DNA from: Sporothrix humicola
Taxonomy: Eukaryota > Ascomycota > Sordariomycetes > Ophiostomatales > Ophiostomataceae
Reading direction: 5' to 3'
NCBI GenBank assembly: GCA_021396245.1
Contig: WNYE01000086.1
Span: 62,001 to 126,000, forward strand
Length of the DNA: 64,000 nt
Part shown: one piece after another, positions 53,301 through 61,510 of the stretch
Numbering within the stretch: position 1 is the first letter of the stretch
Layout: every line of letters begins with the position of its first letter
The notes under the pieces: generated by a model
The model's input: only the letters and a program-made list of their open reading frames with translations
Databases searched by the model: none
Told to the model about the DNA's origin: nothing
Program-made: the position numbers and the translations under genes

Positions 53301-54133
53301 CCGCCGATCCCAACAACATGAACAATAAGCCCAAAGCGCCACCCGTCCTCGACAAGCAGGCCAGGTTGGTAGGTTTGAGTCAACCCTTCTTCGTCGCCAA
53401 CCCGCCCGACGCCGCCGCCGCCGAACAGAGCAAGGCCGACCAGCTCGCCGCCCTCGACCGCGCCGTGGCCAACAAGGCCGACGGCCAGGCGCGCATTAGG
53501 GTCTTGGTCGCAGACGACAACTCAACCAACATTGAGGTCGTCAGCCGCATGCTCAAGCTCGAAGACATTTACGACGTCACGATCGCCAAGGACGGCCAGG
53601 AAGCGTACGATCTCGTCAAGGCCAACATGGAAAAGAACCAGCGCTTCGACGTCATTTTCATGGACATTCAAATGCCCAATCTGGACGGCCTCCAGTCGAC
53701 CCGCCTGATCCGCAAAATGGGCTACTCGGCACCCATTGTCGCCCTCACGGCCTTTTCCGAGGAGAGCAACGTCAAGGAGTGCATGGAGTCGGGCATGGAC
53801 GAGTTCCTGAGCAAACCCATCCGGCGACCCGCCCTCAAGCAGGTCCTCCAAAAGTTTGCGACGATCCCCGAAGAGCCCGAGACAGCGTCCTTGACGAGAA
53901 AGACGACGCCCGCGCAGACGCCCGAAGCTGTCGACGTGAACAAGGAGCATTTGGACCAGCATTTGAACGAAAAGTTCCAACCTGACGACACAACCCCCTC
54001 CAACCCTTCTGGCTCGGACCGCAGCAACTCGGCGTCGACGGTGATGAACGGCGCGAGCACGATTACGGCGATTACGACGCCGCCGGAGACGCCGCTGGAC
54101 TTTGACGGCGAGCTTGGGAAGCCGGGGAAGTAG
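50393..54133 (+). CDS. SLN1: Sln1-type hybrid histidine kinase (osmosensor)
   Basis: A 1246-residue intronless gene. Helix 1 (about 9-35) and helix 2 (about 396-420) enclose a ~360-residue outside domain rich in N-x-S/T sites. A cytosolic HAMP-like linker and coiled coil (ITDELTELTGTFNAMSDELF, then KVAERTRELEISKKAAEAAN) follow. The HisKA box is NISHELKTPLNGIMGM with phospho-acceptor H565. The kinase core shows an N box (NLVSNSIKFTP, near 740), G1 (DTGPGIP, near 865) and G2 (GGTGLGLSI, near 894). The receiver domain (about 1030-1155) has VLVADDNSTN, phospho-acceptor D1091 in FMDIQMPNLDG and the conserved Lys in FLSKPI. Sln1 passes phosphate by Ypd1 to Ssk1 and sets the Hog1 MAP-kinase pathway under osmotic stress. 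A Ser-rich insert of ~100 residues separates the N and G1 boxes. Confidence 0.93.
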   Translation: MRVAIREQLAALVIIAVMVALAIVSIPTWIFVNHFVGDVESSGLALTASLKAARISSEIDLVQTTCENVASRILIQQALSNFYAGNHSESNWSLAAEDMQSALGSGGFTTLFQSRLYSRNTSGRATGLLNVTGRGIGEIELPYENGNGSRVLLGDPDLGYPPTLYPNITYNDTGVPSTIVNSTNAFIATAFPNVRLTNNGGLLLGPLIVNSSFALISLTVPIRQNSNSFLLGYMTIVAAATSLIDIQTSGEGLGNTGVVLIIGPNTQWNRFNSTDPASNATYVPEDRDEFGENEVHFILPPLPSSSGSDRHNNYDFKSGSYSDTFQMSKYPAVLDVFADQTNTVNNATATLSTTNEQGYDVAVGYARPQSTLVSWAVLVEQAHSEAYAPIVTLRKILLGTVFGTAGFVILLIFPCAHLSVKPIRELKDATEKSIAPPGYADDDELPSSGTRSSRSRISDHAWFVRLRTMLGLNRVKKKRGSDGREGSNGHAVFKIPRRVPERKHIITDELTELTGTFNAMSDELFKQYESLDEKVAERTRELEISKKAAEAANESKTLFIANISHELKTPLNGIMGMCAVCMEEDDIVRIKQSLKTLYKSGDLLLHLLEDLLSFSKNQIGHQVSLEEREFRLGDIRSQILSIFDKQVREGRITFNVTYVGADPLDQGQGQGQGMLLAGASDSVAVADNSLSQFPSVAASERNSLDRRLPALGPAGVGRLKDMCLWGDQQRILQVIINLVSNSIKFTPASGNVDLRIRCVGEAEHVEESRSSSFSKSGSHRGSRPRHRLGSSSTHSQSSKNGAGGGSISTTTGTTLYKGTASGTAISINPLDPKSVSTGQHRIRERSPTPPPPGTKTFIFEFEVQDTGPGIPQHMQEKVFEPFVQGDLGLSKKFGGTGLGLSICQQLATLMGGTVTLKSTPGVGTVFTMRIPLKYVKDRASSTASSSMKSRPPSVSSADGDNRRNSFPNKAADPNNMNNKPKAPPVLDKQARLVGLSQPFFVANPPDAAAAEQSKADQLAALDRAVANKADGQARIRVLVADDNSTNIEVVSRMLKLEDIYDVTIAKDGQEAYDLVKANMEKNQRFDVIFMDIQMPNLDGLQSTRLIRKMGYSAPIVALTAFSEESNVKECMESGMDEFLSKPIRRPALKQVLQKFATIPEEPETASLTRKTTPAQTPEAVDVNKEHLDQHLNEKFQPDDTTPSNPSGSDRSNSASTVMNGASTITAITTPPETPLDFDGELGKPGK
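52387..52411. repeat. CAGGGC hexamer repeat in the kinase gene
   Basis: Four copies coding a Gly-Gln run between HisKA and the ATPase domain, in a variable linker. Confidence 0.7.
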
Positions 54134-54616
54134 GCGGCGGCAGACGGCCTTATACAGACATCATGATGCGTGCTGTTTTTGTTGATTCACACTTGATCTA
54201 ATACCCTATTTTCTTGTTTCTTGTTTTTATTCTCATCTTTTACTTTTCATTTAATACAACATCCTTATTGTTGGAGCGAAACACATCTTCGACAGACCTT
54301 TTTTATTTATTTAGCATTGGAGACGCTTGGGGGACAACATATACGAGTCGACAGCGAGCAGCGAGAGGAAGGACGACAATTGAGTCGAACAGGACGCTCA
54401 AAAAGTCTGCAAAATTACTTATTGGGACAGGATTCACAAAAAGGCGTCATAGGGTTATATATCATAGGGCTAGCAATCACTTTTGAATTTATTTATTTCT
54501 ATTCACTATAAGGTTCACCATGCATTTCATAAGTGCGTAATCATGTTTGCTCTTTCAGTTCTCCCCATGCTACAGGTCCATTCGGACCTGATACCCTCCC
54601 TCGCCTGTGTCTTCCC
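54134..54616. other. Convergent 3' flanks of SLN1 and the RBR gene
   Basis: AT-rich spacer with a TCATAGGG direct repeat near 54448-54470. No gene. Confidence 0.6.
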
Positions 54617-55760
54617 TCATGACACTGCCCGCGACCGGAAGGTGGCAACCATGGGATGGCACACACAGTCCTCCAGCTGGTTTGTGCACGAGTAGCAAAA
54701 TACGGCGCCGCAGAAACACTGCACCTGGCGGCACCCGTCGGCCACCCGGTCGACCGTGATGTTGCACTGGGGGCTACAAAGTTAGGGAGATGATAAACAG
54801 AATAGAAATCGGGGGTGCGTATGGGACTCACCACTTCCTGTAGCCCTTCTCTTGGATGAGGCGCTCGACGTCCTTGTTGTGGTGGACATTCGGACGGGTG
54901 CAGGGGAGAGGCTCGTTGTCCTCGCCTCCTTCTCCAATCTCCGCCAAATGGGCCTCGTCGTCGGCTCTTCCTTTGCACTGCGTGCAGATCGGCACGTCGC
55001 AGCGCACACAGTTGACGATCCCTCCGGTGGGAGAGGCAGGCTCCGTCACCGACTGTCTCCTCCCCCCTCCCTTGCCAAACTGCCGGAGACACGCCAGCAT
55101 CGGATTGTACGCCGAGCACGTCGGCACGGGACAGTACAGCGGGTCGGGGCAGAACCACTCGTCACACCTCAAGTAGAGGGAATGTTCTTGTTCCACGGTC
55201 AGAAACAGGACCGTCTTCTCGTTGACGAGCGACACGTGGCCGCACGCGCACGTCAGCGGGTGCCGCGCCACGTACTCGATGCCCGCCAGCAGCCGGCGGC
55301 ACATGCACAGACAGCAGACGCTGGCGCCGCACAGGTGGCAGTCAAAGACGGAGGGGCGGGCATAGTGCGTGCCTCTCACGACACTCGTATACGGCCGGCC
55401 GTCGGCGACGCGGATGCCGTTGACGGTGAGTCGGCAAACAATGTCCTGGGCGTCGCGGCGGGTCTGCACCTCGGACGCAGCGCCGGCCACACAGGGTTCT
55501 TGACAGACAAAACAGGTGGGATTCTTCGAGGGACTGGCGGACTTTGGGCAGATGGGCTCTGGGTTCGGGGTGGATGCGGTGGACTGAAGGTTCGTGGACG
55601 GGACGTCGGTGAGGACAGCAGCAGTCGCGGCTGCAGCTGCGTCGGCTCTGGCCACAATGGCCTGAAGCGAACGTGCGGCGGGCGACACGTCGGCCACGGA
55701 CATGGGCACGAACGCCGTGCTCGGGTGAGGCGTGAGCGGGACGATGCCGATCTCGCTCAT
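54617..55760 (-). CDS. RBR (RING-IBR-RING) E3 ubiquitin ligase
   Basis: Two exons, 55760-54832 and 54773-54617, flank a 58-nt intron (GTGAGT donor, CTAAC branch site, TAG acceptor), giving 361 residues. The start is ATG 55760 (MSEIGIVPLTPHPS); upstream only a TTG continues the frame. RING1 spans about 83-174 (CFVCQEPC, CHLCGASVCCLC, CACG) and has an unusually long loop after its first Cys pair. The IBR region (about 205-287) includes CVRCDVPICTQC. RING2 begins exactly at the splice junction: CPQCNITVDRVADGC, then CFCGAVFCYSC (310-339). C324 in ADGC aligns with the catalytic cysteine that carries ubiquitin as a thioester in parkin and HOIP. The substrate is unknown. Missing the short second exon would remove the whole catalytic RING2. 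Confidence 0.88.
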
Positions 55761-56161
55761 TGTGCTGGGTGGGAGGCTGAGCCGAAGACAAAGGGTGTGG
55801 TTGTTGGGATTCAAGTCTGATGCGAAAGTCGCGAAACTAGTGCGATGTGGTGATTTGCAGAGTGTGATGATGATTTGTGGTGATGATGCAGTCCAGGGGT
55901 GAATGTAAACAAGGAGAGGATGTTTCTGTATACTAGGGGCAGTTGGTGTCTACTGGGCATTGGCCGGGAAGCAGCAGTAGGTGCACAACGAAAGATCATG
56001 TGATTGGTATCAAATAAATCATATTCATGAGGAAAGAGCCATCTGTTTCCTTCCTTGTGTTGGTATAATAGGAAATCACTCTCATCCACGAATGGAAGGC
56101 GCCATCTATATACATGCTGACCACCTTCCCACTTTCTTCGCCGCCTCTCACATCTCACACA
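55761..56161. other. RBR promoter and CCZ1 3' flank
   Basis: A 400-base spacer between two minus-strand genes. Nothing distinctive was seen. Confidence 0.6.
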
Positions 56162-59100
56162 CTACTTATTGAGTGTGAGCAGCCCTTCAATGTACTTTTT
56201 CGTGTCGACGCCAATGCCCTGGGCCAGCTTGCTTGCTCCATCGGTCCAGCCCGCACCGCGGTCGGCAGCAGCGGCGGCTTCCTCAGCGGCGGCAGCGTCT
56301 GCAGCCCGCGAAGTGGCAGACGAGTTGTTGCCTGTATTACCCCCAATGCCACTGCCGCTTCCTCCACCTCCGCCAAAACTCAAGTATGTCGACGTCGACG
56401 CACTAAAGGCCCGCATGGCCGACGAGGCACGGCCCATGCCCAGACTGAACCCGAGGCCGCCGCCGCCAAGGCTCTCTGATGCATTTCGTCCGCCGCTGGC
56501 GTTGTCGACGTGGTCGCTAGCTTTGCGGATCAAAATGATTTCCTTGCGGACGGTGTAGGTGCCGAGAGTGGCAGCGGCACGGGCTGTGGCAGTATCGTCG
56601 CTGTCACAATCACTCGGCGCGCGGCGGTAGGAATCGTTTTCCGAGTCGCCCTCGCCCTCGCCCTCGCCCTCGCCCTCACCCTCCTCCTCGACTTCGTCGA
56701 GGCCGAACTTGCCTGTTTGTCGCCGCCCGCTCGCGTCTGCCTCCACGTGCCTATCCACCAGCCGGTTCCACACAATCCACCACCCGCGGCTGGTCTTGCA
56801 CATCCGCTCGAGCTCCGCCCCGTTGCTGCGCGTCGCGGCGTACATGTTGAGAATCTGCATGTGGGTGTTGAGGGCTTCGACGCGGGGCCACACTGTACCC
56901 TCCACGAGTAGCTGCTTCCCTTTTGCCCTCGATTTCCTCCCTTTGGGATCCGCCTTGAGCACGGCATACGGGTCCGGTATGTTGGGGAGGGTGGAGTGAA
57001 TTGTGAGCATGCCCGGGTCCCAGATGAGATCGTAGATGGCGCCGGACGCCGCCGACGAGGAGCTGGGAGAAGACGACGCCACGGCTGCGTTGAGCATCGC
57101 TGCCGCGCCGGCCATGCCCGGTTTGTTGGGACGGTAGGCCGTGGACTTGAGCAGCGGTTTGTGGAGGACCGAGAGCTGGCGGTCAATCAGAGTCTGGACG
57201 ACGGTCTCGCTCATTCGGGGAGGGTCACCCGAAGAGGTGTCGCTCGGGGTCTCCTCAAACAAGAATGTGTAGAGGAACGGCCGTTGAGCGTAGACAACAA
57301 CACGCAGTTTGTTGCCACTTTGGGATGTAGGGACGTCTGGCACCGGTGTATCCACCTGCTTTCCCTTGCCTTTTGTGCCTTGCGTCTTGCTTTCGCTCTT
57401 CTCCTGGCCGTCTTGTACTGTATCTTGTGACGACGTTGGCCGGCTAGCGTTGTTACTTGTCTTGGCCATTTCAACGATAATCGTGCGTGGTGGTGTTTTG
57501 GATGCCGGTTTTGTAGGTTCTTTTGTCTTTGTAGAGTCGTCCGTTTCAGCAACCGAAGACACACTGTCGTCGATAGACGCAGACTTCTTTGCTTCGGATT
57601 GACTGGTCTCGTCGACCAAAGGAATTAAGAAGCGACCTTGCCGACTGGTATTATGGAATCGAGTTCGCTTGTTGGCGTCGTTCTCTTTTGATGAGCCGGT
57701 TGGAGGTGTGTCAGCAGCATCGCCAGAGCTGCCCCCCAGACTCCAGTATGTGCCGTAACCAAGCTTCATAATGGACATGTACTTGTCCATGCCGCCGCTG
57801 CTGGCACTTTCTGACAGTGTTGAAGAGGGTGTGCCCTTTGATGGCGAGTCTTTGCTTGTTTGTGAGGCAGCCGACGACGAACCGCTGGGAGCCGGAATCG
57901 GTTGTGCCTGCGTTAGCGTGGGCGATTTTGTCGTCCGTGCCGTTATTTTCGTCACGGGCGGTGGTGGGAAGAGTGATGGGGGTGGAAGCATCCCTGAGTT
58001 CTGTGGTTGTTGGGACGGGCGATCTTGATCTTGTGACGACTTCTTCGCCTTCTTCTTCTGCTCTTGGTGCTGCTCCGAGATGCTACCCATTATCGGCACG
58101 CCCTTTTTGCGGGGCCTCGGCTGTCGTGTTGGCGCGGACGGGTTGTCGGCAATGCCGTACGCATCCTGGCCCCAGCTGTAGACATCCTCCATCCAGTATG
58201 TCAGACTGCGCAAGGCTGGACGGGTCAGGGCGCCGACACCGAGGAAGATAGCCCCGTCTTCCGACCCCAGACCACCGCCCGTGCCCAGCCAGACCGAGTC
58301 GTCGTCGTCTTCTGTGCCTCTGTCGCTAGGTGTGTCGCCCTCCAGGCCAAACTCATCATCGTTCTCTACACCCTTTGGGGCATCGCCGTATCGGCACACG
58401 ACCAGATCGACCAGTCCCTCGGTACTTTCGACAAGTCCTTCTAGCACTTCCCGCTCGCCGCTCCCGCGCTCCTCCTCGCCCACGCCAATGCCCAGCTCCC
58501 CGCACGCCGCCAGCCGCATCCCAGGGAACACGTCTCGTACTGGGTTGCCATGCAGCAAAACCGACCACGACGACAGGAAAATGTCCCAGTAGCGGGACAA
58601 AAGGACAGTGAACCTCGACCGGGGGGTTGTCCTCCGGAAGAGGGCGTCCAAAGTCACGTCATGATGGAGCAGAAAGACCGAGTGGGCTCGAAGGAGGTCT
58701 TGAAGGAGGAGGGCGGCAGGTTTGACCTCCCTCGCCGAGTACTCCTCCCCGCCTCCTTCTGTGGGCAGTCTGGTCAAATCCACCGACGCCAGCATCCACC
58801 ACCCCGGCTCTAGCTCGTGCACAACCACCCGCGCCTTGTCCGTCTCGATCGTGTCCACCGCCTGGTCGCCCGCAAAACTGCGCCCAAACGCGACCATGCC
58901 CTGCGCCAGGCCGATCTGCCGGAGGCGCTCGTTGCGCTCGGCGGGCGCGAGGTGCGACGTGGGCGCGGACGCAGAAGCCGAGCTGCGGCGGCGGCGGGAG
59001 TGTGTAGATGAGGCATCGGTTGTTGTCGTCGTCGTCGTCGGCATGGAGTTTCCCCCATAGTAGACGATCTGGTCTTCGATGGTCTCGTCGGTGGTGCCCA

Positions 59101-59206
59101 GACTCGGGTTGTAGATGGCCAGGAAGCCGAGCTGGGCAGGCACGACGTAAGGCACGCATCCAGGGCCACCAGGGCCGGCCGCGGCTGCCTTATCGGCGGA
59201 CGACAT
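56162..59206 (-). CDS. CCZ1: Ccz1, subunit of the Mon1-Ccz1 Rab7 exchange factor
   Basis: A 1014-residue intronless gene from ATG 59206. The first longin domain is clear: PAQLGFLAIYNPSLGTTDET and IEDQIVYYGG at 22-52, LRQIGLAQGMVAFGRSF, then VVHELEPGWWMLASVDLTRL, matching the CCZ1/INTU/HPS4 N-terminal fold. A second conserved block follows near 165-230 (LLRAHSVFLLHHDVTLDALF, FTVLLSRYWDIFLSSW). A later block (VVVYAQRPFLYTFLFEE) and the end (GVDTKKYIEGLLTLNK) complete the family pattern. Low-complexity insertions, including a long Ser/Pro/Lys linker (about 360-620) and a Gly-Glu repeat, make it larger than yeast Ccz1. With Mon1 it activates the Rab GTPase Ypt7 on late endosomes, vacuoles and autophagosomes. 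Confidence 0.88.
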   Translation of the reverse strand: MSSADKAAAAGPGGPGCVPYVVPAQLGFLAIYNPSLGTTDETIEDQIVYYGGNSMPTTTTTTTDASSTHSRRRRSSASASAPTSHLAPAERNERLRQIGLAQGMVAFGRSFAGDQAVDTIETDKARVVVHELEPGWWMLASVDLTRLPTEGGGEEYSAREVKPAALLLQDLLRAHSVFLLHHDVTLDALFRRTTPRSRFTVLLSRYWDIFLSSWSVLLHGNPVRDVFPGMRLAACGELGIGVGEEERGSGEREVLEGLVESTEGLVDLVVCRYGDAPKGVENDDEFGLEGDTPSDRGTEDDDDSVWLGTGGGLGSEDGAIFLGVGALTRPALRSLTYWMEDVYSWGQDAYGIADNPSAPTRQPRPRKKGVPIMGSISEQHQEQKKKAKKSSQDQDRPSQQPQNSGMLPPPSLFPPPPVTKITARTTKSPTLTQAQPIPAPSGSSSAASQTSKDSPSKGTPSSTLSESASSGGMDKYMSIMKLGYGTYWSLGGSSGDAADTPPTGSSKENDANKRTRFHNTSRQGRFLIPLVDETSQSEAKKSASIDDSVSSVAETDDSTKTKEPTKPASKTPPRTIIVEMAKTSNNASRPTSSQDTVQDGQEKSESKTQGTKGKGKQVDTPVPDVPTSQSGNKLRVVVYAQRPFLYTFLFEETPSDTSSGDPPRMSETVVQTLIDRQLSVLHKPLLKSTAYRPNKPGMAGAAAMLNAAVASSSPSSSSAASGAIYDLIWDPGMLTIHSTLPNIPDPYAVLKADPKGRKSRAKGKQLLVEGTVWPRVEALNTHMQILNMYAATRSNGAELERMCKTSRGWWIVWNRLVDRHVEADASGRRQTGKFGLDEVEEEGEGEGEGEGEGDSENDSYRRAPSDCDSDDTATARAAATLGTYTVRKEIILIRKASDHVDNASGGRNASESLGGGGLGFSLGMGRASSAMRAFSASTSTYLSFGGGGGSGSGIGGNTGNNSSATSRAADAAAAEEAAAAADRGAGWTDGASKLAQGIGVDTKKYIEGLLTLNK
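56649..56685. repeat. GCCCTC hexamer repeat coding Gly-Glu in CCZ1
   Basis: Five to six copies giving an acidic GEGEGE run on the minus strand, in a linker. Confidence 0.75.
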
Positions 59207-59990
59207 TGTGTCGTGTCGTCTGTCGTCCTGTTTCCCTTCCTCTCTTCTGCCTTCTCGCCTAAGCTAAGGCTTATCGTTGCCTGCAGTCACAGCTCGATGC
59301 GATCGAATGGAAAAACCGAAAGTCGGAGTATAATATGTTCTTTATTCGTATTAGTGAAGCCGCTGCTTCGGTATATGCCGGGCCGTCACATGCCCATCGT
59401 GAGGAGAGTTGTTGGGAAGTGACGTTGCTCGTGTGAGCCCCTTTGCTTTTGCTGTCGTTGATGTTCAGCGCGTTAGTTGAGGCAGCTCCCCTAAACGTCA
59501 CAGGCACCGAGGCCGCTAACGACCAGAGCTCCCCTCTTCGCGTAGGGCCCATGCTTATGTCATCATTTACGACTACGCATTTCGTCATCTTCACAAGCTC
59601 AATTGAGGTGTACTCATTCAATTTTCGAGACATCAATTTCGTGTTTGTCAAAAGTATCAAGAATAATGATGAAAAAAAGGTAAAGTACAGCGAAAAGAAG
59701 ACGACATAAAGGGGAGAAAATCAGGTACATTTCAAAATATTCCCCTTCAATAGGGACAGAAACGCAAGTCGTAAAAAAACACAGAAAAGAGCCCCATTCG
59801 TGCCCCTCCACGATTTCAACGCCCGTAAAAAAATATAAAACAAAAAAAGAAAAGCAAACCCACTGGCCCTGTACGGCAGAAAAAGAGAAGAAAAAAGATA
59901 GACATAAAAAACCGACCCATAAGCAGACGCAATGCTAGAACGACAAGACGAAAGGAGAGCAACGAAAACAATCAAGAAACACAACCCGCA
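59207..59990. other. CCZ1 promoter and MAF1 3' flank
   Basis: An AT-rich spacer between two minus-strand genes. Short frames only. Confidence 0.6.
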
Positions 59991-61510
59991 CTACTCCATC
60001 TCCATCCGGCCGGCAATCTCCTCGCTATTTGCCCGGCCAGCGCGTTTTTGCACCTGGCTCTCTTTACTCCGGTCGTTCTTTGAGCTCGAACCGGCAACAG
60101 CCACGTCCTCGTCATCTTCTTCGTCCTCCTCATCGTCCTCGTCCATACTGTCCAGTATGCTAATGTCGTCGTCGTCGTCGGCAAACCCGCCGTCGTTGAC
60201 CATGGGCCGCCCGCCGTACTCGTCCATGTCGTCGCTGTCGTCGTCAGGCCGCCACAGCAGCACCTCGTCCATCTCCTCGTCTTCGTCGACGACGACATCG
60301 CCCGGCGCCGGCGAAATGATGCGGTCGGCGTACTGCTCGCCGAGCCAGTAGCGGGCGCGCTTGTTGGCGCCGCTGCTGCCGTCGGATGCAGCCGACAGGC
60401 CGGACGCGGTCGAATCTTGGAAGGAAAGGCTGGGCCGTTTTGAAGCCGACGTGGAAAACGCTCCTGCTACATCCGCGGCACTACTTGACAGCCGGCTGCT
60501 GCGGCTGCCGCGGCGCTGCGCCATGCGTGCGCGGGCGCCGGCAATGGCGATGGACGAGTGGTGCTGGTGGGACATGCGGCGGCGCGGCATGAGCGCGGGG
60601 CTGTGCGTCAGCAGCGGCACGCCGCGGACGTACATGTAGGCGACTCTCTTCAACGCTTTCGAGAAGAAAAAGTAGTGCATGGTCCAGATGGCGCCGTCCT
60701 CCTCGTCAAAGGGGTTGTTGTCCGGCTGGTACGAGAAGACGGTGCAGTCCTGCAGGTGCATCTCCTTGTTGATGAGTGCCCACATCTGCGGGCCCCAGAG
60801 CGGCGACGCCGTCGTGGACGCGACCGACGGTATTGAGCCGACGGACGCGCCGCCCATCGACGAGCCCAGGTTGCTGTCCAGCACCAAGGAGCTTGGCCGC
60901 ACGTTGCTCAGCGTGCTGTCAATCAGGCTCATCACTTTTCGCAAATTGCGCTCGCGGCGGAAATCGGCGGGCCGCAGGACGTGCGAAAAGTCGTAGTCGG
61001 GGTGGGAGGCGTTGAGGGTGGCGATCAGGTAGGCAAACGTGCGGCGGCTCGAGATCTCGGCGAGGTTGCCAAACGGACTGGACCGCGACAGCATGTTGCT
61101 GGCGGCCATTTCCTCGCGGTGCGGTGGGCTTAGGCTTGCGCCGAGCTTGAGGAGGGCGGCATGTTGCGACTCCAAGGACTTGTCAATGTCCTTGTACAGC
61201 TTCTTGTCGGAGCCGGCGGCTTTTGTCGTGTAGAGGTCGAGGCCGCCGGTAACGTGGCATTCGGGTGTGTCGAAATTGAGCGCGCTGGTGACAATGTCAA
61301 AGTCGCGGAGCGGTATGAACTGTGGAAAGTGCGGGATTGTGGTTAGTATAGTTATCGTGAACGCGGGACATCGGACAATGCAGTGATGCAACGACGTCAT
61401 CGACGCCAAAGAGCCAGAGCGGCGCAAAACAGTAGGATCGTGACGCTGTGGGACAGCGACAGGGCCAGCCCCGTACTCCCAACTCTGTAAAATGGAGGAC
61501 ATACCTTCAT
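59991..61510 (-). CDS. MAF1: Maf1, repressor of RNA polymerase III
   Basis: The first coding exon is only 6 nt (61510-61505, ATG AAG). A 185-nt intron (GTATGT donor, ACTAAC branch site, CACAG acceptor) follows, then exon 61319-59991. Together they give 444 residues with the universal start MKFIPLRDFDIVTSALNFDT. An ATG further up (61548-61550) would read in phase through the intron, but that reading is not conserved. Box A continues TPECHVTGG and YTTKAAGSDKKLYK. The later conserved boxes are WALINKEMHLQDCTVFSYQP and DGAIWTMHYFFFSKALKRVA with YMYVRG. RRMS and RRGS are possible PKA sites. The tail is strongly acidic (DEDDEEDEEDDED). Maf1 enters the nucleus under starvation or stress and blocks Pol III. 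Confidence 0.95.
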
